A stretch of DNA of 27,775 nucleotides. Source: CAYFPO01 sp964345035. Its GTDB lineage: Bacteria > Fidelibacterota > Marinisomatia > SCGC-AAA003-L08 > GCA-002704045. Under the pieces are notes generated by a model. It was not told where the DNA came from. It searched no databases and saw only the letters and a list, made by a program, of their open reading frames with translations. The stretch spans positions 1-27,775 of the forward strand of contig CAYFPO010000025.1 in NCBI GenBank assembly GCA_964345035.1. Reading direction: 5' to 3'. The translations under genes and the position numbers were made by a program. Positions within the stretch are counted from its first letter, which is position 1. Every line of letters begins with the position of its first letter. Positions 24,697-27,775 of this stretch are shown piece by piece.

Positions 24697-26181
24697 TTAC
24701 TTAAACAGAATCTGAGTTTCAAAATTCGCTGACTTCACCGGTTCCAAACCATTGCCATTGTCCATGTATGTGGTTCTTGATTTATACACCAACATCATCC
24801 CTCCGGAAAGTTCAACTCCCAGATCATACCCATGAATTGTAGAGGGCGAAGGATCGAATTTAAAGGGATTGGGTACATTATTCTGCTGATAAAACAATTT
24901 TGCTGTTTTTAATCTGGGTATAATAGAAGTATTCAACTGGAGAGTTGCCAGAAATGACCGATTGGAATCATCAATATAATCAGAAATTCCGTCATCCCAT
25001 TGTTCTCCTTTTAGGTCCTGATAGCCTGCACCAAATGTGACAAAATTGAACAAATTGGAGGATATCTCTGCATAGATTCCCTGCATATTACCATATCGGT
25101 ATAATTCACTTTCACGGGTAATTAATGAATCTCCATCATATATAATTCGATTAACATCGTAGGATCTGTCCCAATAGTTGAAAACAAAATTTCTGGTACT
25201 TTTGCGGATTTCTGCTCTTACATCCACCGGACCGAATCTTCCGGACATACCAATCGGAACAAAACCCAGACCAAGACTATTATTGAAATCATCCCCATGT
25301 TCTGTAGTTTCACCGATTAATTGTGCAAATTGAGAGTATAGTGTAATATGATTATTCAGTTGATAACTCAGATCGAAGCTGTATCCGCTTACATTGTCCG
25401 GCTCAAATTCTTCGGGATCAAATGTATTATGATTCAACGGTAGTGATGCAAACCAATCATTAAAACTGTAAATATTAGTATCAACAGAAGATTCCCAGAT
25501 TTCTTTCCAATCTTCTTTATTTTCCTGAGCTTCATCGTATTTATTTTCATCATCGGGAAAATGGTCAAATACATCCGGATACCCATCATCATCCCGATCA
25601 CCAAGCCCTTTGTTCTGGTCCACATCAGTTACAAAAGAAAAGCCAATATCTAATTTGGGCATTACTCCTCGAGACATTCTCACTCCCATAACTCCGGGTG
25701 TTCTCTTGAAGTCACTTTGGATATATTCAATACCGAAGCCGGAAACTTTTGCTTTCAGATCCAGTCCGATTCTTCTCACCTGTGGATATTCCAATACATT
25801 GGAATATCCATTCACCAGGATACCCTGCCCCAAAGTGGCATATACCAGCGAGCCGGCTCTGAAATACAGCGGGTCACCCGGTTTTGCCCATCGGATGTAA
25901 TATATCTTATCCAGGATGGTACGGTACCCCGCCTTAGTGCTGGAAAAATCCCAGGATTCCTTATAGAGATTCCCGTCACCATCTAAATAAAAATACAGAT
26001 CCAGTCCAATGCCTAGTTTTCCAATGGGGATTTCCGGACGTATGGCAATTTGATTGTAGATTTTTCCGTCTATTGTCACAGAACCAAAACTGCCGGAAAC
26101 CCCTACATTTTCTGTATTGAATTGGCTGAATCCAATAGAGATTACAAGTAAACTACAGTAAATCTTTTTAAATGCCTTCAT
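24697..26181 (-). CDS. Putative outer-membrane beta-barrel protein with thrombospondin type 3-like repeat
   Basis: A 494-residue exported protein I cannot assign to a named family. It has a signal peptide (MKAFKKIYCSLLVISIGFSQ), long stretches of alternating polar and hydrophobic residues with many Gly and Tyr as in beta-barrels, and a C-terminal strand ending in ETQILFK. Residues 195-215 (DRDDDGYPDVFDHFPDDEN) form a thrombospondin type 3-like calcium-binding repeat, apparently in an extracellular loop. There are few cysteines. It leads the long operon, with a recognisable promoter, AAGGAT as ribosome site and ATG at 26181, and alaS starts at its stop codon. A porin or lipid/polymer transport role is possible but unproven. 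Confidence 0.7.
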   Translation of the reverse strand: MKAFKKIYCSLLVISIGFSQFNTENVGVSGSFGSVTIDGKIYNQIAIRPEIPIGKLGIGLDLYFYLDGDGNLYKESWDFSSTKAGYRTILDKIYYIRWAKPGDPLYFRAGSLVYATLGQGILVNGYSNVLEYPQVRRIGLDLKAKVSGFGIEYIQSDFKRTPGVMGVRMSRGVMPKLDIGFSFVTDVDQNKGLGDRDDDGYPDVFDHFPDDENKYDEAQENKEDWKEIWESSVDTNIYSFNDWFASLPLNHNTFDPEEFEPDNVSGYSFDLSYQLNNHITLYSQFAQLIGETTEHGDDFNNSLGLGFVPIGMSGRFGPVDVRAEIRKSTRNFVFNYWDRSYDVNRIIYDGDSLITRESELYRYGNMQGIYAEISSNLFNFVTFGAGYQDLKGEQWDDGISDYIDDSNRSFLATLQLNTSIIPRLKTAKLFYQQNNVPNPFKFDPSPSTIHGYDLGVELSGGMMLVYKSRTTYMDNGNGLEPVKSANFETQILFK

Positions 26182-26214
26182 GATCTGATCCTTTTTTATG
26201 GAAGAATTAAGCCT

Positions 26215-26247
26215 AAAATTTATTGGTGGATATGCCTTGTAACCAAA
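26215..26247 (-). promoter_or_regulatory. Bacteroidetes-type promoter of the outer-membrane protein-alaS operon
   Basis: On the minus strand TTTG (26244-26247), a 21-base spacer, then TAAATTTT (26215-26222), seven of eight to TAnnTTTG. The spacer length is identical to that of the rpsT promoter, and the predicted start leaves a leader of about 26 bases before the ATG at 26181. Confidence 0.55.
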
Positions 26248-26352
26248 GGGATAATGATGGAGAAGAAGGGAATTTTATAAATTGGAACCCTGATATTATA
26301 ATATTTAGAATTCCAGAAGATAACAGAAGTAATAGGAGCCAGTCAGACCGAT

Positions 26353-26856
26353 TTACTTTTTTTTTCCGGACCTTCCTTTTGGCGCTTTATACTCGAACCA
26401 GTCTTCTTTGGTTATTTCGTGGAAATATGCAGCTTCAGCAATGAGAATATCCGCAGTTGTTTTTCTGACTGCAGCAATTTCCACCCGGACACCTTCTGCC
26501 TGGAGATGGCGAACCAGCTCAATAAAATCTGAATCCCCTGACATAATAATGATAGTATCCACTTTAGATGCCAGTTGTGTGGCTTTGATGGACAACGGGA
26601 TATCCGCTGATTTATGGCATGGCACCACCACCCCATAGAAATTTTCATGGAGCCTTTCAGCAAATTTGGAGGAAATTGAAATGCCTTCACGAAAATAGAT
26701 CAGCCGGTTTAACCCCCGTCCATTCAGTAATTTGGGGACTAATGAATCAAAATCGATCATGGTATTTTTATTTTTTGATGCATCATGGATGCTGCGTTCG
26801 ATATTATTGCCGTCGCAAAGGATCGCCACCATCTGTGTTATTTGTATACTTTGCAT
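26353..26856 (-). CDS. NYN/LabA-like PIN-fold domain protein
   Basis: A 167-residue protein of the LabA/DUF88 (NYN) group, related to PIN ribonucleases. The acidic metal site is visible: AILCDGNNIE (D15), HKSADIPLSIKA (D85) and IIMSGDSDF (D108, D110). The last ten residues are Lys/Arg-rich (KGRSGKKK), which may aid nucleic-acid binding. ATG at 26856 was taken; an in-frame ATG eight codons later, just before the first strand, is also possible. It lies downstream of the cold-shock gene, beyond that gene's terminator. Nuclease activity is predicted from the intact acidic residues; its target is unknown. Confidence 0.85.
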   Translation of the reverse strand: MQSIQITQMVAILCDGNNIERSIHDASKNKNTMIDFDSLVPKLLNGRGLNRLIYFREGISISSKFAERLHENFYGVVVPCHKSADIPLSIKATQLASKVDTIIIMSGDSDFIELVRHLQAEGVRVEIAAVRKTTADILIAEAAYFHEITKEDWFEYKAPKGRSGKKK

Positions 26857-26895
26857 TTTCTTTAATCTACTATTAGTGGTTATTATTTTTACAGA

Positions 26896-26926
26896 TAAAA
26901 TAAAAATCCCTCTATTTCAGAGGGAT
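26896..26926 (-). terminator. Rho-independent terminator of the cold-shock gene
   Basis: On the minus strand ATCCCTCT (26919-26926) and AGAGGGAT (26906-26913) form a perfect 8-bp stem with a 5-base GAAAT loop, followed by TTTTATTTTATC. A second GC-rich hairpin (GGGGAG at 26950-26955 with CTCCCC at 26971-26976) lies between it and the csp stop and has no T-run. Confidence 0.85.
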
Positions 26927-27000
26927 ATATTTCTTTGTATCAGAATATCGGGGAGTGAATTTAAAACTCTCTCCCCGGGATCCTGTGTTAAGCAGATAAA

Positions 27001-27213
27001 TTATTTTGGTGTAACATTTTCAGCTACAGGACCTCTATCGCTTTTTCCAACATTATATTCAACAGATTGTCCGTCTTTAAGCGTTTTAAACCCATCCATT
27101 TTAATGTTGCTCATATGAACAAATAAGTCTTTTCCACCTTCTGATGGGGTAATAAATCCAAATCCTTTGGAATCATTGAACCACTTAACTGTTCCTTGTT
27201 TTACATCACTCAT
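27001..27213 (-). CDS. csp: Cold-shock domain protein
   Basis: A 70-residue single-stranded RNA/DNA-binding protein of the CspA family. It has GTVKWFNDSKGFGFI (RNP1 KGFGFI at 16-21) and DLFVHMSNI (RNP2 LFVHM at 30-34), forming the five-stranded OB barrel. The ATG is preceded by AAAGGAA. The 200 bases upstream hold no gene and could contain a structured 5' leader, as in many csp messages, but I see no clear conserved element. A strong terminator follows. Confidence 0.96.
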   Translation of the reverse strand: MSDVKQGTVKWFNDSKGFGFITPSEGGKDLFVHMSNIKMDGFKTLKDGQSVEYNVGKSDRGPVAENVTPK

Positions 27214-27341
27214 GTATTATTTCCTTTACTTGATTTACTATTTTATAACTATTGTAATTTAACTCCATTTAGAGATACGTCTTTCATTTAAAAATACGGC
27301 AATTAATTCAATTAAATTCTATTTTATAACAGATGGTTGTT

Positions 27342-27374
27342 AAAAACCCCGGAGGAGATAAATCTTTTCCCGGG
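27342..27374 (-). terminator. Weak terminator candidate after the broken surface-protein gene
   Basis: On the minus strand CCCGG (27370-27374) can pair with CCGGG (27348-27352) across a 17-base loop, followed by a G and TTTTT. The stem is short, so the call is tentative. It would separate the broken gene from csp. Confidence 0.4.
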
Positions 27375-27425
27375 ATTCCTGCCCTCTTACTTCGCAGTTT
27401 TTTACTGATGGTTAACGAGGTAGTT

Positions 27426-27775
27426 TTATTTCAGAAGCACCACTTTCTGTGCCTGTTGGTATTCTCCTGAAACAAGCTTGATGAAATAAATGCCTGATGA
27501 ATGATGTGTGCCATCCCAGGTAATTGAATGATCTCCTTCGGATTGATATCCACTGTAGAGTTCTGCTACCTGCACTGGTCACATCCAGACTGGTTACATT
27601 GAATTGAAACCCATATACATCTGAAGTATTCACCATGTACACATCAACAGATCCTGCATCCTCAGCATAGTTCTGAAAACTAAGGGATACATCCTGTCCA
27701 AGAGTGAATGATATTAGTAGTAGAAATGATTGTAAGATTCCTGTTGCGAATCTGGGACATCGCAATGAGAATGGG
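27426..27775 (-). pseudogene. Broken surface-protein gene: N-terminal domain joined out of frame to a sorting tail
   Basis: The 5' part encodes a signal-peptide-like core (ILQSFLLLISFTLGQ) and QDVSLSF...DVYGFQFNVTSLDV, clearly the same family as the gene at the left edge (QDVTLSF...DVYGFQFDVTG). After TSAG, at about 27565-27573, the frame is wrong. In another frame the sequence reads VAELYSGYQ, HSITWDG, SGIYFIKLVSGEYQQ and QKVVLLK, ending at the TAA at 27426-27428. That is a FlgD-Ig-like / Por-type C-terminal sorting domain. The whole middle of the protein seems to have been deleted, leaving the two ends out of frame. As written, the N-terminal frame runs on to 27412 with a nonsense tail. The true start may lie beyond the window edge; TTG at 27765 is the only in-frame candidate seen. 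Confidence 0.8.

Noticed and set aside
26950..26976. GGGGAG/CTCCCC hairpin as the csp terminator
   Set aside because: It has no T-run after it on either strand; the hairpin at 26906-26926 does and fits better.

Overview
This AT-rich window looks like a chromosomal segment of a bacterium from the Fibrobacteres-Chlorobi-Bacteroidetes (FCB) superphylum. The marine lineage Marinimicrobia (SAR406) is my best guess. The reasons are: a DUF5683-type small membrane protein; secreted proteins with cohesin-like domains, Asp-rich calcium-type repeats and a gliding/Por-type C-terminal sorting tail; promoters resembling the Bacteroidetes TTTG / TAnnTTTG pattern; and frequent TTG starts. The phylum assignment is inference; no rRNA gene is present.

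Layout. All genes but one (rpsT) lie on the minus strand. At the left edge (1-615) is the 5' part of a secreted surface protein with a strong Shine-Dalgarno sequence, an apparent one-base frameshift in an A-tract, and a CRP-like palindrome about 100 bp upstream. Read in the minus direction, 9332 to 900 holds a Crp-family regulator, then meaB, tatC, a long-chain polyprenyl diphosphate synthase, a pgsA-like phosphatidyltransferase, ftsY, rimO, methylmalonyl-CoA epimerase and uvrC, mostly with overlapping stops and starts. The divergent plus-strand gene rpsT (9505-9759) faces a GC-rich palindrome and a tiny ORF.

The block from 26181 down to 9930 is a tightly packed run, probably one long transcript: an outer-membrane beta-barrel candidate, alaS, gcvPB, a PPC/DUF296 protein, RidA, a DUF5683 protein, purF, a UbiA prenyltransferase, a 2[4Fe-4S] ferredoxin, a geranylgeranyl-reductase-family flavoprotein, a DinG-like helicase fused to an exonuclease, hutH and guaB. 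The right end carries a LabA/NYN-domain protein, a cold-shock protein with a clear terminator, and the wreck of a second surface-protein gene of the same family as the one at the left edge.

How the genes fit together. Most are housekeeping: translation (alaS, rpsT, rimO), protein export (ftsY, tatC), DNA repair (uvrC, dinG-like), purines (purF, guaB), and glycine and histidine catabolism. The most notable group is UbiA, ferredoxin and geranylgeranyl reductase, translationally coupled, which looks like a module for making and saturating an isoprenoid-tailed lipid or quinone. MeaB and methylmalonyl-CoA epimerase bracket one operon and point to a methylmalonyl-CoA pathway whose mutase lies elsewhere. 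No tRNA, rRNA, CRISPR, insertion sequence or prophage was seen. No gene-free stretch exceeds 300 bases.
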